From Puccinellia tenuiflora (taxonomy: Eukaryota > Streptophyta > Magnoliopsida > Poales > Poaceae), in NCBI GenBank assembly GCA_012064385.1, contig QRDG01000136.1, positions 1,259,079-1,323,078 of the forward strand: a stretch of DNA of 64,000 bases, in the 5' to 3' direction. The notes beneath the pieces were generated by a model. The model worked only from the letters and a program-made list of their open reading frames with translations. It made no database searches and was not told the DNA's origin. The position numbers were made by a program, and so were the translations under genes. Below, piece after piece: positions 11,547 through 22,699 of the stretch (positions within the stretch are counted from its first letter, which is position 1; every line of letters starts with the position of its first letter).

Positions 11547-12999
11547 GCGGCGGGGAGCGCCATGGACGACGATTCATGGAGAGGGTTTGGCGAACCGATC
11601 GAGCTGGAAAGGAGGGTCGGGAGGGAGGCCTAGCTAGACAGGAAGTGAGCTGGACATGAAAGTGAGTTGGGGGGGATGCCCCTCATGGGATGGGGGGCGT
11701 GTTTAAAACCGGGAACCTTCTCCTTCTCCCTCCCCCGCTCAGCTCGACTTGGAATCAATAAATGAGGCGCCATCTCGCAGCCCGGGTCGGCGGACGGACC
11801 AAATCTTGAATTCTCCGTAGGCCATCACACGCTGTGCTCCCCCACGTACTCCTCCGTCTCCGTCCGTCAGATGCCAACGGAGAAATCAAGTTGCTCCGAG
11901 AACTATGCATTTTTCTACTGCCAACTTCAGTACTTCACCATGTTTGCACCCTCAGCTTTGCTCCCAGATGGCCAGATGTGGCTACTTGCAGCTAGCTTTG
12001 CTTTTCTTTGCTCACTCCCAGATGGCCAGATGTGCAGTTGTGTACTGGGCTGGATCGGTTTCTCAGGTCGGTCTCGGCGATGGCGAGCAGGCGCATGTGG
12101 GTAACATGCTGCGGATCGATCATAGCGACGCATGTGGCGCAGGATTTGTGGCCTCTGGGGCTGGGGGGGAGTAGTAGTATTAAGTTGCATTGAGTATTGC
12201 GCCTAACATTCTGCCCTTGTTGGCCACTTGAGCTGGAGAAGAGGAGAATCATCAACTAATTAACGGCTCAGGAATTTGTTTGTGTGGATCACAGTCATCA
12301 ATCTATCTGGGGACACGAGAAGGGATGGAGGACATATATCGTCCCGTTTAATTACTGGACTGGATTGGATTTGATCCCTTCAGGTGGATTAATTACGTGC
12401 TAAACTAAACTCACTGTGGACTTGACTCTGCAGCTCAGGGGCATCCTGTATGCATAGGAGGAGAACCACAATGCTGTTGCTATCCAGATGCACGCCGCGA
12501 CTAACTGCAGAATCTGGCCATTTCCTGAGCGGAAGGAACACCTTGGTCCTGGGACAAGAGAGCGGTCAATGGACACGACTGGCTCTTAAAAGGAAGAGGT
12601 GACAACACTCTCGAGCTACTTCAGTCTTGGCCTAGCTCCTTGGGTTGTGGATAGGGTAGATGACTACACTTGTCGTCGCTGTCAGTCGTGACAGGCCACG
12701 TCTGAGCTGGACTGGGACTGGGACGGTCGGTGTCAGGAGAGGCCTAGCTTGTCGTGTAACGCTTTTTGGCCTCTTGGGAACGGTGAACTGGCGACGGATG
12801 CAACGTGACTGTGAGGGCTGGGCTGAGATGGCGAAGTGACGGCGGATTCTGATTCGGTCGAAATCTTCCGTGCGATCGTATGCTGCAACCGGTCCCGTTC
12901 CGTTCTGGGCATGGAACTAGGATCCATAGTTCCGTACGGGAGAATGCTTCAGCCCGCGCCGGAGCTTGAAGGGGAAAAAATGATGAACAACTAGTTTAA
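11547..12999. other. Upstream region of the DUF868 gene; no further gene seen
   Basis: The first 200 bp contain purine/pyrimidine-rich and GC-rich promoter-like sequence. A short direct duplication containing CCCAGATGGCCAGATGTG occurs at about 11965 and 12020. The rest (12200-12999) shows no convincing ORF, repeat or RNA gene. Confidence 0.4.
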
Positions 13000-13867
13000 G
13001 AGCTATCTCTAACAGATGCCCTAAATTAGGCACCATTTTTTAGTTATAGGTCATATGTTTTAACGTTTTAGGGCATCAATTTTTTTTACCAGATGCCCTA
13101 TTTTAGTGCACGTGTGCTCCAACAGCTGCCCTAAATTAGTGCCTAAACTAGATCCAACGGTTGTGAGGTATCACAACACATCTGACGGTCTGCAGCTGTG
13201 GCTCTCTCATCGGAGATCGGAAGTCAACGGCGCGGCCAGATCGACCGAGACGGGCTGGAGGAGGGCGCTGCTTGGCCGAGCTCGAACGGCCAGCCGGTGA
13301 AGCTAGCTAGCTGCGCGCGCGGCCGGGGGACGATCGATTTCGATTCACCTAGGCGCTTGCTTGCTTCGGACCGACCGATCGATCGATTAGACAACGCTTC
13401 CTCGCGCGGATCCGCGAGACCTGTGTGCGACGCCTGTGAGCGCCTCAACGGCGTCGTCGTGTTCCCAGCCGGATCAGCGGGGATTTGCCATGGCCGCCGC
13501 CAACGGAGCTCGTCGGAGCAGCGTGGATGGCCGGCGATAAGGAGAATCGGTAAGGGACGCCGAGGGGACTCCGGTCCGTTGAGCGGCGGCGCGGAGTTTC
13601 GCCGGATTTGGCTGGAATCGGCCGTTAACAGTGGTGGCAGAGAGGGGATCGGGAGGAAGGTGAACCTTCCGAGTGCCAGTTGGCTGCGCTCGCCAAGAAA
13701 AGGAAAGGATATGGCAGCCCTCCCGCGCGGCCCTCTCTGAGAGCAGGATTTGGGGCAGTCACATTTTAAGGCACGTGATAGGGCATCTGTTGTTGGTGGC
13801 TGTTTTTTTTCTCTCCGATGCCCCATAAAACGGTTTTTAGGGCCGAGTGCTAATATATGGCATGCCC
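13000..13867. mobile_element. Decayed non-autonomous TIR element, GC-rich interior
   Basis: The left end GAGCTATCTCTAACAGATGCCC and the complement of the right end (GGGCATGCC...) are related but worn. AGATGCCCTA-type motifs recur near both ends (13013, 13092, and inverted at about 13772), and TAA flanks both sides (12997-12999, 13868-13870). Terminal motifs resemble the GAGCATCTC elements at 3321 and 48193. The interior (13190-13740) is GC-rich and open on both strands, but gives no domain that I recognise, so I do not call a gene. Confidence 0.45.
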
Positions 13868-14982
13868 TAAGAAGCCGGTGAATGCTAGAGCAGCTACACT
13901 AGCTCTGACGGATGTTAGTTAGAGAAGCCGGCCGGCCGGCCGACCGCCAGCTCCTCCCAATAAAGCATTCAGATCTCGGGAGAGAGATCGACCGATCGGC
14001 ACGGAACTAATAAACTAACTAACGAACCAAACCGAACTGCCACGTACAAGGATGCACACGCACATGCCGATGTCTTCTTTCCCTTTTCGATCGTGAAACC
14101 GACGTGCCTATGCGCATCTTCTTCACCTGTGCCGTCGTCCCGGAAGGGGGGGTGCACACACACGCGTATGGCCGGCCGTGCCTCCGTCCGGCACAGCGCA
14201 ACACAGAGGCGGCGTCGTGTCACTGCATGCGTTGGATTGTCCTAGAGCTGTACGCCCATGCTGCCCGGCCGGTGCGTCGCACTTGCGAAGCTGCGAAACG
14301 AAGCGTCGTTCATGTCGGGAACGATATGCCAACCAGGAAAAATGTACTAGTATCGTCGATCGTGGGGCTCCGTACCTCCGTGCGTTGCTGGCATCCGGTC
14401 CGGGTGCGTTGTCTCTGCTGCATGTTTGGGAAAACTATAATGATATATCTAAAAAAGATCCGACAAACCAATTTGAACAAAAGATATTATGATTTGGGAA
14501 AAGGGGTGTTCTAAAAGAAAATAGAGAAGCTACCAGATATTCATGTATTAGTTTGAATTTTTTACATTAGAATATAAAATGCAAGAAAAATGAAATCATC
14601 ACTCCCCTAAAATCATCTGAAAACACAAAACACGTGTAAGGGAGTATAAATATAAAACAAAGCATAGCACCTGCACATGGTTGAGGCAAAACTAAAGATA
14701 CGAGTAGACAAGATACAACATAAGAAAAAGGTCAACCAAGATATATACGTACTAGAAGAGGTAGGCGCGCTTTGTTGCGCCCATGGAGCATAACAATTGA
14801 AAAACCCAACGTTCATTATTAATAAAAATTGTAAACATTGAATTATTGTTATACTCGGATTTACGGAATGCATGAAATAAGGACCACCTCGCTTGCCACC
14901 GTCTAGAACAACCAAGATAAAACAATTAGTCAATAAGCATACTACACATATTATGCAAATTGTAAACACTGAATTGCTATTA
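13868..14982. other. Intergenic DNA before the Athila-type element
   Basis: GC-rich sequence up to about 14420 changes abruptly to AT-rich sequence. ATTGTAAACATTGAATTATTG (about 14828) is repeated with changes at about 14957, next to the start of the recognisable LTR, so the left border of the retrotransposon may lie slightly further left. No gene is supported. Confidence 0.35.
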
Positions 14983-16416
14983 TTCCTGGATATATTTCAT
15001 ATTATAATACAATACTTATGTTATTTTACCTTATTTTTGCATGTTTGATGATTGTTGGTGATTTAACTGCCGGAGCCCAGAATCAGCTGGAAAAGGCATC
15101 GTCAAGATACTGTATCTCTACATCGCCAAAAATTCCAGAAAAATTCGGAGATTATTATTTTGGCAGATGACGGAAGGAGCCAGAAGGGCGACCAGAGGGG
15201 AGCCACCAGGGCTCCAGGTGGCACTTAGTCGCGGCCTACCCTTGGGACGCGCCTGGGGCCCACCTGGAGGCCCTGGGTCGCCTCTGGCTCCCCCTTTCGC
15301 GTATATGACCCCTGTGACCTAAAAATCTTGGGGGACGCTTCGAAGAAATATTCCGCCGCCACCACGGGGGCGGAAATCACAAAGAGAGAAAAAGCTCTCC
15401 GGCAAGGAGAAATCTGCCGGGGGAATTCCTTCCCGGAGAGGGGAGCTCGTCGCCATCGTCATCGTCACGGGCTTCATCGGGATCATCATCATCATCATCC
15501 TCACCGACCGCACCATCACATCCACAACTCCACTCTGTTTCGCTGTTGCATCTAGAGTTATACTTGTTGTAGTTCATTAGGATCACTTTTCCCATGTTGA
15601 TTGCCTTGTGTAGTTGATGCTATTGAGTTTTATCGGTGAAATACTTTTATGACCAGATTGTTCATCATTCATTCATCACCACTGATTATGATCCATATGA
15701 TGTCTTGTGAGTAGTTCGTTTAGTTCTTGAGGACATGGGGAAGTCTCGTTGCAAGTAGTGGAATTATGCTGAGTAATATTTAATGGTTTGATATTTAAGT
15801 TGTGGTGCTATTCTTCTAGTGGTGTTGTGTGAACGTCGACTACATGACACTTCACCTTTATGGGCCTAGCGGAATGCATTGTGTATTTAGTTTGCTTGTG
15901 AGGTGCTTGCGGGAACGACAGAAACCTAAACCCCCACCGGTAAACTAGTGCATCAGGGAGTGTAGGATCTCAGAGTTTAAGGTTGTGATTAGTTAATTCT
16001 TAAATACTTCGTTGCATTTGCGGAAGCTTGTAGGGAAGTGTAATCACAAGTGTGTTCTAGTCCAAATAAGGACGGTTCATTAGCATAGGTTCACCCACAC
16101 AACACTTAGCAAAACATTAAGCAGCGGTATGAAGCGAAAGTGACTTGACATAATTCCCATGTGTCCTCAAGAGCATTTAGCCATCATAAGTAGAACCACC
16201 GGCTTGTCCTTTGTGCTGAAAAGGATTGGGCCACTTGCTGCAATAATTATTACTCTTTTTTATTTACTTGCACTTTATTTATTTGTTACTATAAAAACTC
16301 ATAAAAATCCTTCTGTTAGTGTTTGCAGTGAAGCCTTACTCGTATCTACAAGCCAATAATTCTGCTCCTCGTAGGGTTCGACACTCTTATTTATCGAAAG
16401 TACTGCGATAGATCCC
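14983..16416 (+). repeat. 5' LTR of the Athila-type element (main part)
   Basis: It aligns with 37046-38910 apart from the insertion at 38248-38654. Shared landmarks are the GC-rich hairpin block (15170-15295), the GAGAGAAAAAGCTCTCCGG block, CAT/TCA-rich sequence near 15450-15520, and CTTATTTATCGAAAGTACTGC just before the interruption. The last 24 bp, ending GTGGGTCATCA, lie at 22561-22584 beyond the nested element. Confidence 0.88.
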
Positions 16417-17405
16417 TGATGTAGCCCAACCCAACGTCACCACCATGTCAAGCATTCCAACATATGCCATGTCACCACGGACGTCAAAGGTGAACTCAAT
16501 CCTCTCTACGAACCTCAATGCACCGCCTTTGGATGGTATATATATATACTACCTAAGCGTCTACCCTTGTACATTACTAGGTATCACATGGCGAGTACGG
16601 ATGCGAAGGGAGATGCCGAGGGAGCCCAAGAGTCGAAGCCATCCAAGGCGTACGCATGGAAGCGGAGGAAGAAGAAGCGGAGACAAGACGAAGATGAAGA
16701 AGGAGGCGAAGCCAGTCTGGCCGGCCTCCATCCCGGCCTAGGCCGGCTCCCAGGCCGGCCACATGCCAGAGACGGCCGGCCTCCAGCCCGGCCTAGGCCG
16801 GCGCCCAGGCCGGCACCATGCCAGAGACCGCCGGCCCCCAGGCCGGCCTCCAGCCCGGCCTGGGCCGGCTCCCAGGCCGGCCTTCCAGCCGAAGCAGCCG
16901 GCCTCCCAGCCGGCCTAGGCCGGCTCCCAGGCCGGCCACTCTTGTCCTGCACCTCCTTTTTGTACTAAGACTATAAATAGCTCTTCCCCTCTTCCATTAG
17001 ACAGACATGTAAGAAGTAGGAATAGACCTAGACACTTGGGCTTGTGCTCATCCCTCCCTTTGTCGAGAAGATCCCCTTGTGTATTTAAGGCTCCTCCTTA
17101 GATGTAACTATTGGAGTGAGTCAAGGCCCCTCGTTGCGCGGAGTCTCTCTCGTGTGTGATTCTACTGCACCGTCTCTCATTCACGAGATTCTACCTCGCG
17201 CTCACCGATCTTTCACATAGGGATTCTACCTCGCGGTCTCTCCCTTGTGTGACTCTATTGGGCCGGTTGGACCGACCGGTGAGGGCAACACGTCATTTGT
17301 ATCGGATTTGTGATCTTGTGTTCTTCGTGTTCTTGCGTGCGTTCGTCCCTCTCGTTCGTCAATCCGTGAAGATCGGGCCACCCTAGAGGGCTTTGCCCCG
17401 CATCA
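16417..17405 (+). repeat. 5' LTR of the gag-only element (989 bp)
   Basis: TG...CA termini, with a TATA box TATAAATA at 16972-16979. A GC-rich minisatellite of GGCCGGC/CCCAGGCCGG units occupies about 16715-16945. The 64-bp length difference from the 3' LTR is largely in this minisatellite. Confidence 0.92.
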
Positions 17406-18780
17406 TATGGTATCAGAGCTTTAGGTTGCCACGGATTTGACCTTTGTTTTCCCCCAATTCCCCCAAATTTTTCTTTGATTTTGCCAATTTCGAAAATTAC
17501 ACAAAAAAAATAGCCTCAAATTGCTTTTTGTTCGAACTGAGATTCTTGTGAGTTTTGAAAGGTTTTGATCCATGGATCTCATTCTATACTTGTTGATCTA
17601 GCTTACTTTGCGTTCACATGGCCAAATTCCGTTGATTTACCCTCTGATTTGGTGTTTTTCGGGTCGTTTTTCCGCCCAAATCGCCCATTTTCGCGTCCCG
17701 GGAAGGTCAAACCTGGCCAGAGCCAGCCCGGCCTCCAGCCCGGCCTAGGCTGGCTCCCAGGCCGGCCCTCGGCAGCTGGCTCCCAGGCCGGCCCTCGGCA
17801 GAAGCAGCCGGCCTCCAGCCCGGCCCAGGCCGACCTCTCTGCAGAAAATTTGTTTTGGCCATAACTTTTCACTCCGGACTCCATTTTTGGTGATTTTTGT
17901 CTCTAATCAAAGCTAAGGACAAGCTCTACATCACCATAGCAGTTGATCCATCATCTATTGCCACCATATTTCGTGAGTAAGGAAGGGACATTCCACTCCA
18001 AGGGTGACGAACGTCGACAAAAGGTATAACATCCCCAATTCTTCTACCACCTTGCATCACTTATTAGCCAAGCCATTTGTGCCTATCTATCCTGTGGAAA
18101 CTTGCTCATCTATGATTGCTTAGGTTTTGCACACTTGATACCTCGTAGTGTTCCGAGCAAACCTTGTATGCGCTAGTTGATATAGTTCTTGTTGGCAGGC
18201 AAGTAAGAGGCAAAAGAGAAATAGTCAAAAGAGAATAGAAAAAGAATCAAAAAGAGAGAAAATAAAAAGGAAAGAGCCTCATTGCCTAATCTCTTATAGT
18301 AGACGCGCAAGCTCGATGAAATTTTGTAGGTGTGGTATCTTTGTGCATATCTTGTAGCCCACCAATAAATTGCAATCGAGTTGGTTTCTCTTGTACTTGT
18401 GCAACTTGAGCTTTAGTCTTCGCTAGGTCCATCACTAGCTCATTTTTGGTTGCACGAGTCCCAATTATCAAAGCGTGTGTTTGTATGAGCTCCACTCATA
18501 TCCTTTAAGATCGACTTGTTTTGCTTTGTGGTCATTGTGGTTCTCTACTTGCCATTACAATATCTTGGTTTCCGGTTGTTCCATTTGCTTTCCACTTTCC
18601 ATACCTATCCACTCAAAAAGCCGTGTGTGTTTTGGAGTTTGCGTTTGGACAGTTGAACACAAGACTCTTTACTTTGTGCGTTGTTGCCCTTGGTCGTCCA
18701 CGACGTCCAATACTATCAACAAGGTGAGATTGTGTTCTAGTTCCTTCCACTTCCTATATACACTTGTCTTGTGAGTGATC

Positions 18781-21643
18781 ATGTCTAGTGAGAGTGGAGC
18801 ATATTATGGAGGCCATGATGATGAAGAGACGATGAGCTACAACGACCACGATGCCACAAGCATAGAAGACATGGGGAATGGCTACTACACCGACCCCGAC
18901 TCCACGAGCTTCCATGACAAGATGGAGCACTCCACCGACCCCGACTCCATGAGCATCAACAACATGATGGAGCACTCCTACGACTACAACTCCGACGTCT
19001 TGATGGAGCACTACATCGACAACACCTCCACGAGCATGCATGAATCTTCCAAGGTCTACTACCCCAAGCTTGCAAGAGGTGCCACATATGACCCATCAAG
19101 CCCAAGACGGAGCAACATGAGGACCACCATGAGGTCCTGCTATCAAGCTCCATCACCATCACGACGGTGCCCCAAGGAGGAGATCACCAAAATCGCCAAG
19201 GTCCTCACTTCCTCATACATACGGCGGCCCAAGAAGAATTCCAAGATGGCTCCCAACTACGCCAAGCTTGAAGCCGAGATCGACACACTCACCAAGCTTC
19301 GCCATACTTCTCCAAGCCCAAGATGGAGCCGCAAGTCAAGGTCGCCAAGGCACCCGAAGGATTTTCGACTACACCCCTCTCCACAAGAACGTCATCGATG
19401 ACACATGGAGGAATCAAGACCATCACATCATATGGTGTCCCCTCCTCGTGGCAACACCAACATGGCGCCCCAAGCTCAAGTCAAGGTCGACGAAGGATGA
19501 CCCTCATCATACGGTGTCTCCTCCTCGCGCCAATCCCACAAGAGCGCCCCTTCACCATCATGAAGATCACAAGTGTGTCAAGTGCCAAGATGCCAAACAC
19601 TATTGGTTGGGGTGCCACAACTTCGAGTGCTTCAAGTGCCTAGGCCTTCGGTGCAAGCATGCCACCAACGAGAAGAAAGAGGCTTCTACACTTGAAGATG
19701 GAGGAAGACAAGGCCCCATATATGATGATGATGCCGGATTGAGCCTACTTCCCCCTCTACACCAAGATGAAGACCTCCTATGCCCTATGTGCAATGGCCT
19801 CTGTCACATCATGTGGGATTGCCCCAAGAGCCAAGACACGATGAATCAAGATGGCGAGAAGATGGTCGAGCATGGGATTTTCCCTTCGACCAAGGAGGCG
19901 AGCATGGAGTATGCGCCCACCATGGACGTCGAGTCAAGTGGAGATGCCGAGCATGGGATGTTCCCTTCGGCAAAGGAGTCAAGTGATGATGCCCATCCTA
20001 TGGCATTCATCTTTGGAGGCGACAAGGTTGAGGAGGTTGAGCATGGGAGCTTCCCTTCAACCAAGGCGGCGAATGGAGTTGAGACTATCGAGCCTATCCC
20101 TATGAGCTTGAATGATGAGTTGGTACCAATCCCATGTGAGCATGAGATCCACCTAGCCCACTTGAGTGAGAGTGCAAGTGAGTTGAGTGCCTCCACCATA
20201 TGTGAGATTGAGTGCTTCCACTTTGAGGGAATGAGTGATACACCACTTGAGTTGCGAGAGGTAGTTGATAGGTCAAGTGAGGCCATTTCGATTTCTACCA
20301 ACTTACCCTCTACCTCTAGTGTGTTCTCTCATTGTGTGCTAGGCTCCATGGATGAAGATGCGCCAAACCGCAACATGGCGGAGCCTCAATTCGAGAAGAT
20401 GTACATGGAGGATGAAGGCGATGCCACCCCATGTCTATGTGATGAACAAGTCGGCCACATGGATGCCGCTACCTCTACCACAACACCTACATCTCATGAG
20501 CGGGACTACAACGGTATGTATATGGGTGTTGATGATGCCATGATCCCACTAGTGGACATGATGACTTGTGATTGCTTGCATGCTTTAGATGATTCTCTTG
20601 GCATCACTTATGCTACATTTTGTTTCCCTTGTGATACTTTGTTTAAAACCAATGTTGATCATGTGGAATTTCCTATGTGTGATGATCTTGCCACATGCAT
20701 GCCTTGCTATGAATCTTTCCAATTTTCTCCCATTGTTCTATGCAATATGTCGAACAATTTATCTTTAATATGTGTTGCTTGCAATGATGATAAAATGCTT
20801 GATAATGAGTTTGCCCCCATAGCATTCTCAATTTTTGGAGATGATTCCTTTTGCTTTGTTGAGCTTTCACCTTTCTTCGTTTTGCATGTTTCCCATCTGC
20901 ATACTTCATATATTCAATTTGATTGTAGTGTGTTTGGTGATGTGCAAATGAAGAGACGCATCATGATGGATGATGTATTCATGTACCATGCACATAATTT
21001 CTTCATGTGGAATTTCGTGTGTTTTGGTCCCCGCTTGATAATGTCAACCTCAATTGAACATGAGTTGACAAAACGAGCTCTTGAGAGCATAATACTTGTG
21101 AGTTGTGGTTTTCCGGTTAAGCTACTTTTCGCATGTTTTGCTTCCAACAAATTGAACAATTGATCTTTCTTTTGGTTGGTTTGCAAACATGTGAGCGATT
21201 TTGGTTTCCCTTGTGACATACATGTTTCCGTGAGCTTTTATCTAGATGATTTATGTGTTGCCACAAACTTGATGAGCAATTTCTCTTCCCTTATGTTTGT
21301 TGGCCACCATAATGATATGCTGAGCATGTTCTGTCACAAGTGCTTCCGTTTTTGGCCCATTGGTGATGATGTTTCGATGAGTTACTTGCACTTTGACCTT
21401 GCATTTGCTATGCCTTCCATAAATTTGTTTTGTGCTAATCGTCTTATGAACAAGTTTGTACATGTCCTCAATGACGTCCTCCTCTATCATGCACACACAT
21501 GTTTTGCTTGGTCTTTAGTGTGTGTAGGTAAAAATGACGGGATGGTGACTTCCACTTCAACGGCGAACCATCTACCCCCTTCACATGGTGATGACGTGCA
21601 AGAGTCAAGGACGACGCTTTTCGAAGGAGGGGAGATGATGTAG
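18781..21643 (+). pseudogene. Gag-like protein of the TR-GAG element, with frame breaks
   Basis: The frame opens with an ATG at 18781 (SSESGAYYGGHDDEE) and runs to 19401, with repeats of DSxSxxxxMEH spacing (residues about 40-85). It is out of frame with the long downstream segment (about 19268-21163), so at least one frameshift lies near 19300-19400. The downstream part has two zinc knuckles of exact CX2CX4HX4C spacing: CVKCQDAKHYWLGC (about 19573) and CPMCNGLCHIMWDC (about 19780). Three EHGxFPSTKEA-type repeats follow (19870-20070), then a Cys/Phe-rich C-terminal half. A TGA at 21161-21163 is followed by continued open frame to 21643, where the stop is the TAG of the 3' LTR start. Zinc knuckles are typical of retroelement nucleocapsid. 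No pol domain follows. Confidence 0.75.
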
Positions 21644-22560
21644 CCCAACCCAACATCACCACCATGTCAAGCATTCCAACATATGCCATGTCACCACGGA
21701 CGTCAAAGGTGAACTCAATCCTCTCTACGAACCTCAATGCACCGCCTTTGGATGGTATACTACCTAAGCGTCTACCCTTGTACATTACTAGGTATCACAT
21801 GACGAGTACGGACGCCAAGGGAGACGCCGAGGGAGCCCAAGAGTCGAAGCCATCGAAGGCGTATGCATGGAAGCGGAGGAAGAAGAAACGGAGACAAGAC
21901 GAAGATGAAGAAGGAGGCGAAGCCAGTCTGGCCGGCCTCCAGCCCGGCCTAGGCCGGCTCCCAGGCCGTCCACATGCCAGAGACGGCCGGCTCCCAGGCC
22001 GGCGCCATGCCAGAGACCGCCGGCCCCCAGGCCGGCCTCCATCCCGGCCTAGGACGGCTCCCAGGCCGGCCTTCTAGCCGAAGCAGCCGGCCACTCGTGT
22101 CATGCACCCCCTTTTTGTACTAAGACTATAAATAGCTCTTCCCCTCTTCCATTAGACATACATGTAAGAAGTAGGAATAGACCTAGACACTTGGGCTTGT
22201 GCTCATCCCTCCCTTTGTGGAGAAGATCCCCTTGTGGATTCAAGGCTCCTCCTTAGATGTATCTATTGGAGTGAATCAAGGCCCCTCTTTGTGCAGAGTC
22301 TCTCTCGTGTGTGATTCTACTTCACCGTCTCTCACTCACGAGATTCTACCTCGTGCTCACCGATCTTTCACATAGGGATTCTACCTCGCGGTCTCTCCCT
22401 TGTGTGACTCTATTGGGCCGGTTGGACCGACCGGTGAGGGCAACGCGTCATTTGTATCGGGTTTGTGATCTTGTGTTCTTCGTGTTCTTGCGTGCGTTCG
22501 TCCCTCTCGTTCGTCAATCCGTGAAGATCGGGCCACCCTAGAGGGCTTTGCCCCGCATCA
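21636..22560 (+). repeat. 3' LTR of the gag-only element (925 bp)
   Basis: Near-identical to 16417-17405 outside the minisatellite; TATAAATA at 22127-22134; ends CCCCGCATCA at 22560, followed by the ATCCC duplication. Confidence 0.92.
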
Positions 22561-22595
22561 ATCCCCCATACTCGTGGGTCATCAAGACTATTTTC

Positions 22596-22613
22596 TGGCG
22601 CCGTTGCCGGAGA
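22596..22613 (+). other. Primer-binding site of the Athila-type element
   Basis: TGGCGCCGTTGCCGG follows the end of the 5' LTR (22584) by 11 bases. It matches the 3' end complement expected for tRNA-Asp, as used by many grass gypsy elements. Confidence 0.8.
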
Positions 22614-22699
22614 GCAAATCGTTATTGGTAAGTAGAATTGGTAAGGAACACTTTTACTATAAGTGTTGTTTTTATTATTACCTGTTGCTCTACTTCATT

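Larger units (their letters stand above)
16417..22560 (+). mobile_element. Complete non-autonomous gag-only LTR retrotransposon (TR-GAG-like), 6.1 kb
   Basis: Both LTRs start TGATGTAGCCC and end CCCCGCATCA. The 5-bp target duplication ATCCC (16412-16416 and 22561-22565) is exact, and the LTR sequence of the host element continues across it. The primer-binding site TGGTATCAGAGC (17408-17419) follows the 5' LTR by two bases and matches initiator tRNA-Met. The polypurine tract GAAGGAGGGGAGA abuts the 3' LTR. The interior carries a gag-like reading frame with two CCHC zinc knuckles and no protease, reverse transcriptase, RNase H or integrase. Elements with only a GAG domain are known in plants as TR-GAGs; this family is not one I can name. 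Confidence 0.9.

Noticed and set aside
14613..14969. 118-codon hydrophobic minus-strand frame
   Set aside because: AT-rich composition gives Phe/Leu/Cys-rich translation; there is no recognisable domain or supporting signal.
15319..15595. His-rich small protein (HHHHPHRPHH)
   Set aside because: It is a translation of CAT/TCA microsatellite-like sequence inside the Athila LTR and occurs again in the 3' LTR.
16567..16968. Proline/arginine-rich ORFs on both strands
   Set aside because: They are translations of the GGCCGG minisatellite in the LTR of the gag-only element.
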